Under the pieces are notes generated by a model. That model saw only the letters and a list, made by a program, of their open reading frames with translations, did no database searches and was not told the origin of the DNA. Made by a program: the position numbers and the translations under genes. A DNA stretch of 64,000 bases from Caprella mutica (Eukaryota; Arthropoda; Malacostraca; Amphipoda; Caprellidae): positions 24 through 64,023 of the forward strand of contig CANNZV010003217.1 of NCBI GenBank assembly GCA_947561585.1. Direction: 5' to 3'. Positions 24,624-43,400 of this stretch are shown one piece after another; position 1 is the stretch's first letter; each line of letters opens with the position of its first letter.

Positions 24624-26612
24624 ATGCAGCAGTGGTGCCGAGTTTGCGGGGAACCCGCTGCCGGTTTTCACTTCGGTGCCTTCACTTGCGAAGGATGCAA
24701 GGTAAATAATAATAAGAATTTATAGATGAATACATAATATTAAATTAAGTTTACCACTTACTCATCTTAAAGGGCCGTACACACGCAGGGGTTTTAAGTC
24801 TTTCCACCAGACTTTTTGCTAAGCTCCTCCTACTTTTTCCACCAGACTTTTGAATTATATGACAAAAAATGATATAATTATTATTTATTTCAGTTGGTAT
24901 TCATGATACCTGATGGTATCATGAATACCAACTGCAATAATAATTATATAGTTTTTTCTTATATTCTCGTGGAAAAAGTAGGAGGAGCTTAGCAAAAAGT
25001 CTGGTGGAAAGACTTAAAAACCCCTGCGTGTGTACGGCCCTTAACACTGTCTCATTTTTCAGTCTTTCTTCGGTCGCACCTGTAACAACAATTACTCTTT
25101 CTCCGACTGCAAATCGGGAGGCAAGTGCGTGATTACAAAGAAAAACAGAACCGCTTGCAAGAGCTGTCGACTGAGACAGTGTATCAAGGCTGGAATGTCT
25201 AAGAGTGGATCAAGGTAAGTTAAAACAACTCCTCTATAGTGAGTGAGTTATGATGTACCCTCTATAGTGAACAAACATTCTTTAGTTTGCCTGTATAGTG
25301 AACTATACAGGCTACTTCCTTACTCATTCACTATAGAGGAGTTGAACTGTACTTGCAATAGCTTACTTAATTATGGAGTTTGAGAAGGCAGTATTTGACT
25401 ATTTCTTTGATTTCACTTTATAGTAACTATGTATTTCGTGGTGTTCACTGTCCTATCTAATTCTTGACGTATAAATCTGATTTGCATGCTACCTATTTAG
25501 AAACAAAGATATATTTTCTCTCAAATCGTTCGCTTGATTAATAGAATCTTATTTCAATATGCAGGTACGGAAGAAGGTCCAACTGGTTTAAGATACACTG
25601 CCTACTGCAGGATCCAGAACCATCTTGCAAGAGTCCCACCTCACAAAATGATATGGAGGATTCTTCATCGGACACCAAGCCAGAAGTGACCATATCCAGA
25701 AAAGATTCAACCGTCCACGACATCTCGAAACTCAAACACCCTGATTCGACTGATACTCTGACAGTCACGAGGAAAAAAATGGAGAAAAGGCATTTCAATA
25801 AGAAGTTTAGTCCTTTCCATCATCCGTACCACAGGATGAAGAACGTACACACCAATAGCCAACAGAATCAAACTTTTCAGTATGGTGTGAATTCTTCAAG
25901 TTTCGGCGAACCAAATTACCAAAATACGGGAATCCTTTCCCTCATCAACAGTATAAAATCATGTCAACCTCCACAAGAGTCTTATAACGTTCATTCGAAC
26001 CAAGATGCCGAAGACACGAAGAATGAAAGTCCATCTATAAACCTGCTGAAACTAATCGAAACCTACAATCTAATGCTCGAAAAAATCAGTGAGCACAGAC
26101 ATGATCAGGTGGCGGTTCGAAATGAGCCAATCAGGCGTGTTCCCGACCTAGTGTGTTCGAAATTCAGACGCAAGACTGAACAGAGTGAACCTATCGACTT
26201 GTCTGTCGCTAAGGATTCAGACATAGATATTGAAACCACTGATGAAGGAGATAAGCTAGATAAGAATGATAACATTTCAGGTCCAACAGAACATGGCTCT
26301 TGTTCTAAAAAAGATGATATGACTAAACATCAAAACCTCACCGAGTTACGACAAGAATTCACTCAGAATTACTTAAACGCCTTAGACCTATCGAAAAAGA
26401 TTCTCTCCGCCAACACTGTGTCAGATTCCCACGTCTTACCCTATACTTGGAACCGTTTCGGGAATGCTACCCATTTCACCAACTTCAACATGTTGGCAAA
26501 TTCCCAAACTGTGGACGACAGGAATAGCCACACTTCATTCTTCAATAGTGGGAATGCAATTCCAAGTTTGAACAGGATTACCAGTATGGAGGATTCCAAT
26601 GCGATATCATGA
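24624..26612 (+). CDS. Knirps-family (NR0A) orphan nuclear receptor, complete, 425 aa
   Basis: Three exons: 24624-24701, 25063-25214 and 25565-26612, with GT-AG introns of 361 and 350 bp. Residues 5-25 form the first C4 zinc finger (C5, C8, C22, C25), with the P-box CEGCKS spanning intron 1. Residues 42-61 form the second finger (C42, C48, C58, C61). Next comes the family signature [18 protein letters not shown] (75-92), the knirps box. There is no ligand-binding domain, as in Drosophila knirps, knirps-like and eagle. PIDLS at 286-290 matches the PxDLS motif that recruits the CtBP co-repressor; ALDLS at 349-353 is a weaker second candidate. The product should be a nuclear transcriptional repressor, with developmental roles in insects. 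Which of the three Drosophila paralogues it corresponds to cannot be told. The start fits the very short N-terminus of this family. Both introns are largely filled by foldback elements. Confidence 0.95.
24771..25041. mobile_element. MITE family A, copy A2, in knirps-family intron 1
   Basis: Ends AGGGCCGTACACACGC and GCGTGTGTACGGCCCT with TAA on both flanks. It fills 271 of the 361 bp of the intron and stops 21 bp before exon 2, so only TAACACTG plus a pyrimidine tract and AG separate it from coding sequence. Confidence 0.9.
25226..25345. mobile_element. Short foldback element in knirps-family intron 2
   Basis: Arms CAACTCCTCTATAGTGAGTG and CACTATAGAGGAGTTG with a second palindrome TGTATAGTGAACTATACAGG inside. 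It starts 11 bp after the exon 2 donor. Half copies with CTCTATAGTGAA occur at 32543-32565 and 61655-61692. Confidence 0.8.
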
Positions 26613-26674
26613 CATCAAAAAACTTTTTAGTTTCAAAATTGTAAACGCTTAAAAAATATGAAAATTAATTAGAT

Positions 26675-26795
26675 ACAGTGAAACTCCAGAGTTATGAAGG
26701 ACCTGAGTTATGAAATAGTTTTCTATGATTTTAATCATAGAAAACGATCTAGTGCACCCGTGATAGGAACTTCATAATTCAGAGGCTTTACTGTA
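26675..26795. mobile_element. MITE family D, copy D2, in the knirps-family 3' UTR
   Basis: TA-CAGTGAAACTCC at the left and GGCTTTACTG-TA at the right, with GAGTTATGAAG and the internal palindrome TTTTCTATGATTTTAATCAT. The compact form has no expanded repeat. It lies 62 bp past the stop codon and before the first poly(A) signal. Confidence 0.85.
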
Positions 26796-26943
26796 CCTCT
26801 TACATTCAGTAGAGAAAAGATGAGGAAGTTGTATTTTAATATTAAGTTTATTCATGGAATTTGAATTACTATTAAGAAATGAAAGCTAGTTTAGATTTAT
26901 CATTAGAAGTATACGTTTTTTTATAGTTACAGAGTTTATGTTT

Positions 26944-26949
26944 AATAAA
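26944..26949 (+). terminator. Candidate poly(A) signal of the knirps-family gene
   Basis: AATAAA 332 bp after the stop codon; a further AATAAA follows near 27018. The surroundings are AT-rich, so which one is used is uncertain. Confidence 0.45.
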
Positions 26950-27050
26950 TTTAAACAACCTACAGATAGTTTTTTTTATAAAACCATTTCACTATTTATA
27001 AATATTTATTTTTATAAATAAATTTATATGTTTTTAAAGAACAAGAGAGT

Positions 27051-27925
27051 TGAAGAAGCAGTCAGAAAGAAAAGTGGCTCCATGAACTAAGTCACCTGCC
27101 ACCGTCAGTGACAATGCTCTTGAATGCAGAAGAGCTACTCTGTGAATACAGTCACTTACCAAGGAATGTGAAGAAAAGGGACACAAGCACCGATGGCTGC
27201 ACTCACGAATGGAAGAGGAAAATGAAGAGGTGATAGTAAATGAAGCCTACGAGTCTACCTAACACAAAATCTAAGAGGAAAATGAAGAGGTGATAGTTAA
27301 TACGAACCTACCTAACACAAAATCTAAGACCTCGTAGTTGAAGAACATAACCCTAGCGCTATCCTCTAAAACTGCAAGTAGCGTTAAAAATGATTAACTT
27401 GGTAAAGACAATCCATAATCCAAATTACAACAGTTCGGGTTCAAAGGGACGCCACCCTCTTCTCTTCCATTCACCACAGACAGCTTCAGGATAGAGCCCC
27501 TGGTGGCCAAGTGGCATAGATTTCAGCAGTTGAAGCCCAACCGCGGCATTATTTTTACTAGGTTCTGGAAAATTTCGGTCTAGTTTCATAATGATTTCAT
27601 TAAAGAACAATAATAGAAAAAGTTAAACTATGAGTACTAAAATGTGTAGTTTATTTATTTAAAGAGGATAACATCTTTAACTGTTGTAAAATGATACGTA
27701 ACATTAGTAATTTGGACACTCATTTGACATGAGATTCGAGCGGAAAATTCGTTCCGAGGTAAAAAGAATAACATCAGTTACATGTACCAGTGGAAGTGCC
27801 ACCGATACATTTTCAATAACTTGCCAGGTCATTAGACAATCACAAAGTGTGCAGTACACCAAACTAGCGGATACAACAAACTACATACCGGCATGGTATT
27901 ATTTCTCAGAGGTATAGTGAAACAA
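27051..27925 (-). repeat. Dispersed repeat family E, long copy
   Basis: Reverse-oriented. It starts with GGAGCCACTTTTC-type sequence (27070-27145) and extends through a segment that matches 55525-55930 in the opposite orientation, for example TTGCAGTTTTAGAGGATAGC and TCAACTACGAGGT. A stretch related to LYPEAVCGEWKR at about 27475-27500 (minus) is echoed at about 55605-55640. It appears to be the remains of a dispersed transposon about 0.9 kb long; class unknown. Confidence 0.65.
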
Positions 27926-28081
27926 AAGCTAAATATACTGTATATTTGTTAACATTCTTCCAACTCGCTGAATATAACTTTAAAAACAAAGAATTTGTGC
28001 AGAAAGTCCAAAGAAAACTGAAAAGCAACAGAACACAGTGAGAGCTCTATCTTTTACCTGATTGTTGTGGCGAGTGAATAA

Positions 28082-28238
28082 CTAGTAAGAATACTGTCTA
28101 GTACACTAGTAAGTACATGTTTAAGTACACTAGTAAGTACATGTTTAAGTACACTAGTAAGTACACTAGTAAGTACATTTTTAAGTACACTAGTAAGTAC
28201 ATGTTTAAGTACAGTAAGTACATGTTTAAGTACAGAAG
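28082..28238. repeat. 24-bp tandem repeat, about six copies
   Basis: Unit AAGTACACTAGTAAGTACAT plus GTTT, with shortened copies. Confidence 0.85.
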
Positions 28239-28320
28239 TAGTGGCTGGGAGATTCGAAACATTGAGCAAAGAAAGTGGCTACTTGCATAGTAACTCAGTG
28301 ACCCTAACCTACACATTACA

Positions 28321-28326
28321 TTTATT
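28321..28326 (-). terminator. Candidate poly(A) signal for adenylosuccinate synthetase
   Basis: AATAAA on the minus strand about 590 bp after the stop codon. I found no nearer AATAAA on that strand. Confidence 0.35.
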
Positions 28327-28431
28327 GCTTAGAGTAACAAATTCGATAGTGGCTACCCCGTGTAATAAGGCATCGTAACTAATATTAAAAGGAAAATAGG
28401 CTACCTACCTAGTTATTAAACACACACATTG

Positions 28432-28534
28432 CCGATCATAGAAACAGATATACAAGAACATTTTTGTTGGTAGCCACGATGCTTGCACGTATCTTGGATA
28501 CCAATCTTACAGTTTTTCTTACATGATCGGTAAT
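28432..28534. mobile_element. Foldback element, copy K2
   Basis: Arms ACACATTGCCGATCAT and ATGATCGGTAATGTGT around a degenerate TTGGTA...GATACCAAT core. Confidence 0.75.
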
Positions 28535-28639
28535 GTGTAGAGGTTCAATAATTCAGAACTTGCCCCACCAACAACTTACAAAATAAATCCATTCTATAAA
28601 CTTTTTAGAGTGTAACACATGGAGAGAAAAGCAAAGCCA

Positions 28640-28800
28640 GGCCTAACTGATGCAGTAAAACTGTAGCTGCCTGTACAGTCTATCCCTGTAGTATAAAATG
28701 AAGCTAGACTGTACAGTCATAGACTGTAAAGCTGTACAGTCTGAGCCTGTAGAGCAATGTACAGCTGTAGCTGTCTGTACAGTCTAACCCTATCAACTAA
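28640..28800. repeat. Cluster of GTACAGTC words in both orientations
   Basis: About ten copies of CTGTACAGTC or GACTGTACAG, mixed with GCTGTA, giving several small overlapping hairpins. It lies just past the adenylosuccinate synthetase stop codon. Confidence 0.7.
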
Positions 28801-28916
28801 GTGTATTTCTCCCGTTTGAAAAATAGTCTAAATTTGTTCTCTTTAGCACTCTACCATCTTAACTCTACACCGTCAGCACACACTAGATGTAGGGGTGGTG
28901 TCTGCAGAAAAGCTAC

Positions 28917-35784
<6,868 letters not shown>

Positions 35785-35928
35785 GGTTAGAAAAAAAAAG
35801 AGTCTGGAGTTGAAAATAGGCACTATAGGTTAGATTAATTTAAGCAGTAGGGTCAAAGTAAATTAGTATTGCTCATAATTTCTCCATTTGTCTCTCCAAA
35901 AGAAGTTAGGTTTCTTTCCAAAATCCAG
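35785..35928 (-). promoter_or_regulatory. Putative proximal promoter of adenylosuccinate synthetase
   Basis: Short stretch between the start codon and the first foldback element. It should carry the 5' UTR and core promoter; no TATA box or CpG-rich segment can be read with confidence. Confidence 0.3.
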
Positions 35929-36295
35929 GTGATAAAGCATGTCCAAACTCGCAATTTTTATAATAGCGAGTTTGTGACAGTTATTTTGAGCTCTTCAATT
36001 GCAAATGGCGAGAAATATCTAATTTTATCCTATGCCTCAATGCTATTTTGGAGAAAATTTATGATAATTGATCATTTTGAAAAGAAATTTTTTTATTTTT
36101 GAGAGAGCTGGAGTCTAGAGATAATTGGAGAGTTTATGAGCCATACTATTTTACTTGGTCCAAAATGATAAAATTATCATAAATTCTCTCCAAACTAACA
36201 TTATAATTTGTAGCATAAGTTACAAATAGATCTCAACATTTGCAATAAATTGCTCAAAATAGCCGTCATTAACTCGCCAAATAAACGGCAAGAAT
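35929..36295. mobile_element. Foldback element family J2, copy 1
   Basis: Contains AAAGCATGTCCAAACTCGC, GTTTGTGACAGTTATTTTGA and CTTCAATTGCAAATGGCGA, with the reversed arm at about 36165-36295 (CATTTGCAATAAATTGCTCA). A second copy lies in the same orientation at 37009-37236. Confidence 0.75.
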
Positions 36296-37008
36296 AAGAC
36301 AAAAAAAAACATTTTTTACTATCTAGAGTAGGTAGATAAAATAAATATGAAAAATACAAAATGAGAATTATTATTAACTATGATTACTTTTGACAATCAA
36401 AATAGTGTAATACATTCTTTGATAAGATATCAATTTATTCTTGTAATATACATTTATAAAAATATGTTATCAATTGATTAGGTACTCTGTACTCTGCAAA
36501 AGATGCATGAAATTGTGAAGTTTATCTAGCTACTATTGAGGCCATGAAATTAGTCTCCTGAATTATCCAGCAACTATTTTCCAATTAATTCTTTTGTTTA
36601 CATGTATTTATTGAAGAGTATTAGAGATTTTTAAAAAATTTGGAGAGAAAATGCCCCAAACTTAAATATCTGGAGACTGATTGTCCATGCTTTGCAGAAT
36701 GGATTACTCTGGAGTCTGAAGTTTTGTAGACATGATAATATGACGATATTTTAATTTATAATGCAAATACCTAAGAATTTTTTTATCTTATAGAAAAATG
36801 ATAAAATAAATTGTTACAAGATATAATAATTAGTTATTATTGGGAAGCATTTGTAGATTGTAGAGACAACAAGAGATCTTCCTTTATAAATATCCATATC
36901 AGGCAAAAAAATTTAAAGATTTAATGTCAGTATATTACACATACCATTTCAAAAGCGTTCACACTCGCAGCAAAGTTGGAAAAATATTTAATTAATTTAA
37001 AGCCAAGT
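36296..37008. other. AT-rich stretch between two J2 copies
   Basis: No gene recognised. Flanked by direct copies of J2. Confidence 0.4.
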
Positions 37009-37236
37009 AATAAAGCATGTCCAAACTCGCCATTTTAATGGCGAGTTTGTGACAGTTATTTTGAGCCCTTCAATTGCAAATGGCGAATTTTTTCTATTTT
37101 TCTCCTATGCTACAATGTTATTTTGGAGAGAATTAATGATAATTTGATCATTTTGGAGAATTTGTTGAATTTTGGAGAGAGCTGGAGAGACAAATGGTGA
37201 GTTTATAAGACATACAATTTAACTTGGATTTAAAGG
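37009..37236. mobile_element. Foldback element family J2, copy 2
   Basis: AAAGCATGTCCAAACTCGCC, TAATGGCGAGTTTGTGACAG and CTTCAATTGCAAATGGCGAA match copy 1, in the same orientation about 1.08 kb away. Confidence 0.75.
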
Positions 37237-38772
37237 TGGTAAATTTATAATTAATGGTAACATAGGAGTTATTTCAAGTCATCTCTCAGAACTTAGAAAA
37301 AATTATAAATAGGTCTTCAGTCCACTCTGGAAAAAGTGGTCTTTTCACAGTTTTCTGATGCAGAATGGATTAATCACTCGGTTGGAGTATACTGTTTAGC
37401 AAACCTTAAAATACAGTAATAATTTAATGGGAACTGTATAATCCGCAGGCTGCAGCATTTGGCCCATAGGCCATAATTCATAGTCTGGAAAATTTCAAGC
37501 CAATTTTTGAACCAAAATTTCACAAAAATTTTGAGCCAAGCCAATTTGGCACATAACTTCATTATTTAAGATTTCAAGTCAAAATTAACAATAACATGGA
37601 ATTATTGGATATATATTAACTAATTCAAAATTTTGAGCCAATTAGACATAGGGCTACGGTGCTACCTATCCCAGTCTGTGTTTCGTGGTAAATTTTTATT
37701 CCCTTTGAAAATAATATTCTGGCAGAGTCAGTGGATTTTTATTTTTTAGCTATTTATTAAATTATTCCTATGTTACCATTAATTTTCAGTGGATAAATTA
37801 GGAAAATGTGGGTCGGTCAGGCGGGTCAGCCAAATTACTGAAAATTTATGGTGGATTTTTTTTCAGCTTTTTGAAAAAGTCAGTGGGATTTTTTGCACCA
37901 AATGCAGACTGGTTACCCTATCTGAGTTTTCACCTTTTAAATGATGAAATCTAATCCAATGGCCCAATTAGTGATTGGCTTTAAGTTTTTAACTGACATA
38001 CCTACTCTGCAAAATGGCATTTTCATTAGACATTTAACCTCAACGCCCTGAAGAGTGAGTGGTCTTCGACTTTTCAGTGTTTATTCCGAAGTTCTGAACT
38101 TATGATAAATTTATTAATTAGTTATTCAGATCAGCCGATAACTTAGCCTGCTCCTCAATGAATCCTCTAATTTGTATTCTATAGGTACCTACTTATAAAA
38201 ACTAAACTAAAAAATACTGTTAATACATGTGTAAATATTATAATATTAAATATATATGAGAAAACGGAGTAGGTACCTATTGTTAGCATAAAAATTTAGC
38301 TACCTATTGAATCTAAATAAGCTACTACCTAGGTATACTTTATCAAATATAAGAATAAAGTACAAAATTGACTTAGGTAACTAGGTGACCAACAAACTAA
38401 ATAGTTTACTCGACCAACCTAATAGCAATAATTTACCGCCTAATTGAAAAAAAAGCATGGCACTCTAATGTTTGACGTTTGCGACACTATCAGATATGCA
38501 TTAGGTACCTACTTCATGTCAGAAACACAGTGATAATAAAGATAATCTATAAATTAAATGTCTTAATTAAGTGGTTTACAAATTAAAGAGTTTCTTAGAG
38601 TTGCATACATAGTTTAAAATATGGCACTTGTACCACGCACACAAATATCGACCGCCCACCGACGGTACATTCGAAAAAAAGTCAGGGCTAAAGAGTGTTT
38701 TGGCGGTAAAAGAGAAGTGGGTCAATGTCACTCATGTGACTTTGGAAATAAAGGGCCAGTGCACTGATGTAT
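37237..38772. other. AT-rich intergenic stretch
   Basis: No long open frame, RNA gene or clear element ends. Probably intergenic sequence upstream of adenylosuccinate synthetase. Confidence 0.45.
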
Positions 38773-39423
38773 CCAATGAAACTCCTGAGTTATGAAGCAC
38801 TCGAGTAATGAAGGACCTGAGTTATGAAATGCACCTGAGTTATGAAGTATTTTCTATTTTTAAATTATAGAAGACGATATACCTGCGTCATGAATTTTAT
38901 ACGGTCAGTCCGAAAATATCTTATTGATGAATTATTGTTCAGTTCTTGTACTTTTCATCAATAAAATCCTTATACTTATTTCGAGCTAGTTATCCCTTAA
39001 AAACTATAGTTTTCTCCAATATCTAAATCAAAGAAAAGTATCAGTGTCCCTAGCTAAGCTATGAAGTGGCTCTGAGTTATGAAGTGCCTCAGAGTTATGA
39101 AGTGGCTCTGAGTAATGAAGTGCCTCTGAGTTATGAAGTGCCTCTGAGTTATGAAGTGACTCTGAGTTATGAAGTGGCTCTGAGTTATGAAGTGGCTCTG
39201 AGTTATGAAGTGCCTCAGAGTTATGAAGTGGCTCTGAGTTATGAAGTGTCTCTGAGTTATGAAGTGTCTCTGAGTTATGAAGTGCCTCTGAGTTATGAAG
39301 TGACTCTGAGTTATGAAGTGGCTCTGAGTTATGAAGTGGCTCTGAGTTATGAAGTGCCTCAGAGTTATGAAGTGGCTCTGAGTTATGAAGTAACCATTAC
39401 TTCATAACTCAGGAGTTTCACTG
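38773..39423. mobile_element. MITE family D, copy D3, with expanded 18-bp repeat
   Basis: Left AATGAAACTCCTGAGTTATG and right CATAACTCAGGAGTTTCACT-G followed by TA. Between them the subterminal GAGTTATGAAG word has become an 18-bp array (AGTTATGAAGTGGCTCTG, about 18 copies, 39066-39390). The array is open on the plus strand as six-residue repeats (ALSYEV) only because 18 is divisible by three. Confidence 0.85.
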
Positions 39424-39889
39424 TACTTTCAAAATATATAAATTACATATAAATGATTAAAGTGCACATTTCAATTATTAGAAAACGAGAATGAACCATT
39501 AATGGCTGGATTATATCTTTCAATTACTACAATGTACTTTTATTAATATAATGACAGGAACAGCTAGGCCTTCAAATGACTGTAATACTTGAAATTTAAA
39601 AGTTCTCTCCAGGTGAGGGAGGAAGATGAATAAAATAACATAATATAAAAGAAAAAAGATCAAGCAACATTATTCTACAAACCGCATAAAATTAAGTTCA
39701 GTATAAATACTTTGATACACTTTTAAAGTTTTTAATTATACTCTGTGTGCAACAATTGTACGGAACACTAATCTGACGCTGAAGAAAAAGATTGTACACT
39801 CTTTGTTTTGATTTCCAAACAATGTAATAAGGCCTAAGTTTAGGCTGTAAATGATTTACTGAAGTATATGTGTTCCATGTAATTAATTG
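39424..39889. other. Intergenic spacer
   Basis: No gene or element recognised. Confidence 0.4.
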
Positions 39890-40372
39890 CCTGATTTTGC
39901 ACATTATCGAGAATGCGCTGCGCGCTTTTAGGATCTTGTAAATATGCACCAATTAGCTAGAGATCGTTGTACATTTTCAAGACCTCAAAAACTTGCACCG
40001 CATTTTCGCATGTATTTTTTTATATAAAAGACGATCGGCATTTGTACATTAAAAACACAGAGAAAACAAAAGAGGTTAATTCCGACCGTTTGATAGAATG
40101 TTTTAAAATTTAAATACCAGTTTTGTACGAGTTTTCTGTAAGTAAATAATTCAATCTTAATTACCAATATATTGCCAAGATATAATGTATAGTTTTAACT
40201 ATCATATTTTGATGAAATGAACCAATTAAATGCATAAATAATTTATTATCTACTCCATGTCACTGTTGGTCCTGCTTCATACACTTTACCTGCCTTGCAC
40301 AATCTCGAGATTGTTGCGCATTTTTAAGGATCCTGAAAACGCGCAGAACGCATTCTTGATATTGTTTGAATC
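39890..40372. mobile_element. Family I foldback, two separated arms
   Basis: Left ATTTTGCACATTATCGAGAA with TGCGCTGCGCGCTTTTAGGA; right GCACAATCTCGAGATTGTTG and GAAAACGCGCAGAACGCATT. The compact relative is at 49967-50112. Confidence 0.6.
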
Positions 40373-40481
40373 GGTAAATGGCGTAGAACATATAGGTATA
40401 AGTTTTTATGATGAGTTTGCAGAAAAATGATAAGAAACATCAGCCTCACTGATTAAAACAATAGAAACAATTGCTGGGGAA

Positions 40482-43400
40482 ACCTTTTAATGACTGTGAC
40501 TGTAATGACCTTTAAATGACTGCATTATTCTTTAAATGACTGTGACTGTAATGACTTTTTAATGACTGCATTATTCTTTAAATGACTGTGACTGTAATGA
40601 CCTTTGAATGACTGTGACTGTAATGACCTTTTAATGACTGTGACTGTAATGACCTTTTAATGACTGCATTATTCTTTAAATGACTGTGACTGTAATGACC
40701 TTTGAATGACTGTGACTGTAATGACCTTTTAATGACTGTGACTGTAATGACCTTTTAATGACTGCATTATTCTTTAAATGACTGTGACTGTAATGACCTT
40801 TAAATGACTGTGACTGTAATGACCTTTAAATGACTGTGACTGTGATGACCTTTGAATGACTGTGACTGTAATGACCTTTGAATGACTGTGACTGTAATGA
40901 CCTTTTAATGACTGTGACTGTAATGACCTTTTAATGACTGTGACTGTAATGACCTTTTAATGACTGCATTATTCTTTAAATGACTGTGACTGTAATGACT
41001 TCTTAATGACTGCATTATTCTTTAAATGACTGTGACTGTAATGACCTTTAAATGACTGTGACTGTAATGACCTTTAAATGACTGTGACTGTAATGACCTT
41101 TAAATGACTGCATTATTCTTTAAATGACTGTGACTGTAATGACCTTTAAATGACTGTGACTGTAATGACCTTTAAATGACTGTGACTGTGATGACCTTTG
41201 AATGACTGTGACTGTAATGACCTTTGAATGACTGTGACTGTAATGACCTTTTAATGACTGTGACTGTAATGACCTTTTAATGACTGCATTATCCTTTAAA
41301 TGACTGTGACTGTAATGACCTTTAAATGACTGCATTATCCTTTAAATAACTGTGACTGTAATGACCTTTAAATGACTGCATTATTCTTTAAATGACTGTG
41401 ACTGTAAAGACCTTTAAATGACTGCATTGTCCTTTAAATGACTGTGACTGTAATGACCTTTAAATGACTGCATTGTCCTTTAAATGACTGTGACTGTAAT
41501 GACTTTTTAATGACTGCATTATCCTTTAAATGACTGTGACTGTAATGACCTTTGAATGACTGCATTATTCTTTTAATGACTGCATTATCCTTTAAATGAC
41601 TGCACTATTCTTTAAATGACTGCATTATTCTTTTAATGACTGCATTATCCTTGAAATGACTGTGACTGTAATGACCTTTAAATGACTGCATTGTCCTTTA
41701 AATGACTGTAATGACCTTTAAATGACTGCATTGTCCTTTAAATGACTGTGACTGTAATGACCTTTAAATGACTGCATTGTCCTTTAAATGACTGTGACTG
41801 TAATGACCTTTAAATGACTGCATTGTCCTTTAAATGACTGTGACTGTAATGACCTTTAAATGACTGCATTGTCCTTTAAATGACTGTGACTGTAATGCCC
41901 TTTAAATGACTGCATTATTCTTTTAATGACTGCATTATCCTTTAAATGACTGCACTATTCTTTAAATGACTGCATTATTCTTTTAATGACTGCATTATCC
42001 TTGAAATGACTGTGACTGTAATGACCTTTAAATGACTGCATTGTCCTTTAAATGACTGTGACTGTAATGACCTTTAAATGACTGCATTGTCCTTTAAATG
42101 ACTGTGACTGTAATGACCTTTAAATGACTGCATTGTCCTTTAAATGACTGTGACTGTAATGACCTTTAAATGACTGCATTGTCCTTTAAATGACTGTGAC
42201 TGTAATGCCCTTTAAATGACTGCATTATCCTTTAAATGACTGCATTATTCTTTAAATGACTGCATTATTCTTTTAATGACTGCATTATCCTTTAAATGAC
42301 TGCATTATTCTTTTAATGACTGCATTATCCTTTAAATGACTGCATTATTCTTTAAATGACTGCATTATTCTTTTAATGACTGCATTATCCTTTAAATGAC
42401 TGCATTATTCTTTAAATGACTGCATTATTCTTTAAATGACTGCATTATTCCTTAAATGACTGCATTATTCTTTTAATGACTGCATTATCCTTTAAATGAC
42501 TGCATTATTCGTTAAATGACTGCATTATTCTTTTAATGACTGCATTATTCTTTTAATGACTGCATTATCCTTTAAATGACTGCATTATCCTTTAAATGAC
42601 TGCATTATTCTTTTAATGACTGCATTATCCTTTAAATGACTGCATTATTCTTTAAATGACTGCATTATTCTTTAAATGACTGCATTATTCTTTTAATGAC
42701 TGCATTATTCTTTTAATGACTGCATTATCCTTTAAATGACTGCATTATCCTTTAAATGACTGCATTATTCTTTAAATGACTGCATTATTCTTTTAATGAC
42801 TGCATTATTCTTTAAATGACTGCATTATTCTTTTAATGACTGCATTATCCTTTAAATGACTGCATTATTCTTTAAATGACTGCATTATTCTTTAAATGAC
42901 TGCACTATCCTTTTAATGACTGCATTATTCTTTAAATGACTGCATTATTCTTTAAATGACTGCATTATTCTTTTAATGACTGCATTATCCTTTAAATGAC
43001 TGCATTATTCTTTAAATGACTGCATTATTCTTTAAAATGACTGCATTATTCTTTTAATGACTGCATTATCCTTTAAATGACTGCATTATTCTTTTAAATG
43101 ACTGCATTATTCTTTTAATGACTGCATTATTCTTTTAATGACTGCATTATTCTTTTAATGACTGCATTATCCTTTAAATGACTGCATTATCCTTTAAATG
43201 ACTGCATTATTCTTTTAATGACTGCATTATCCTTTAAATGACTGCATTATTCTTCAAATGACTGCATTATTCTTTAAATGACTGCATTATTCTTTTAATG
43301 ACTGCATTATCCTTTAAATGACTGCATTATTCTTTAAATGACTGCATTATTCTTTAAATGACTGCATTATTCTTTTAATGACTGCATTATCCTTTAAATG

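Noticed and set aside
39066..39407. Open frame of six-residue ALSYEV repeats
   Set aside because: Comes from the 18-bp expansion inside MITE D3.
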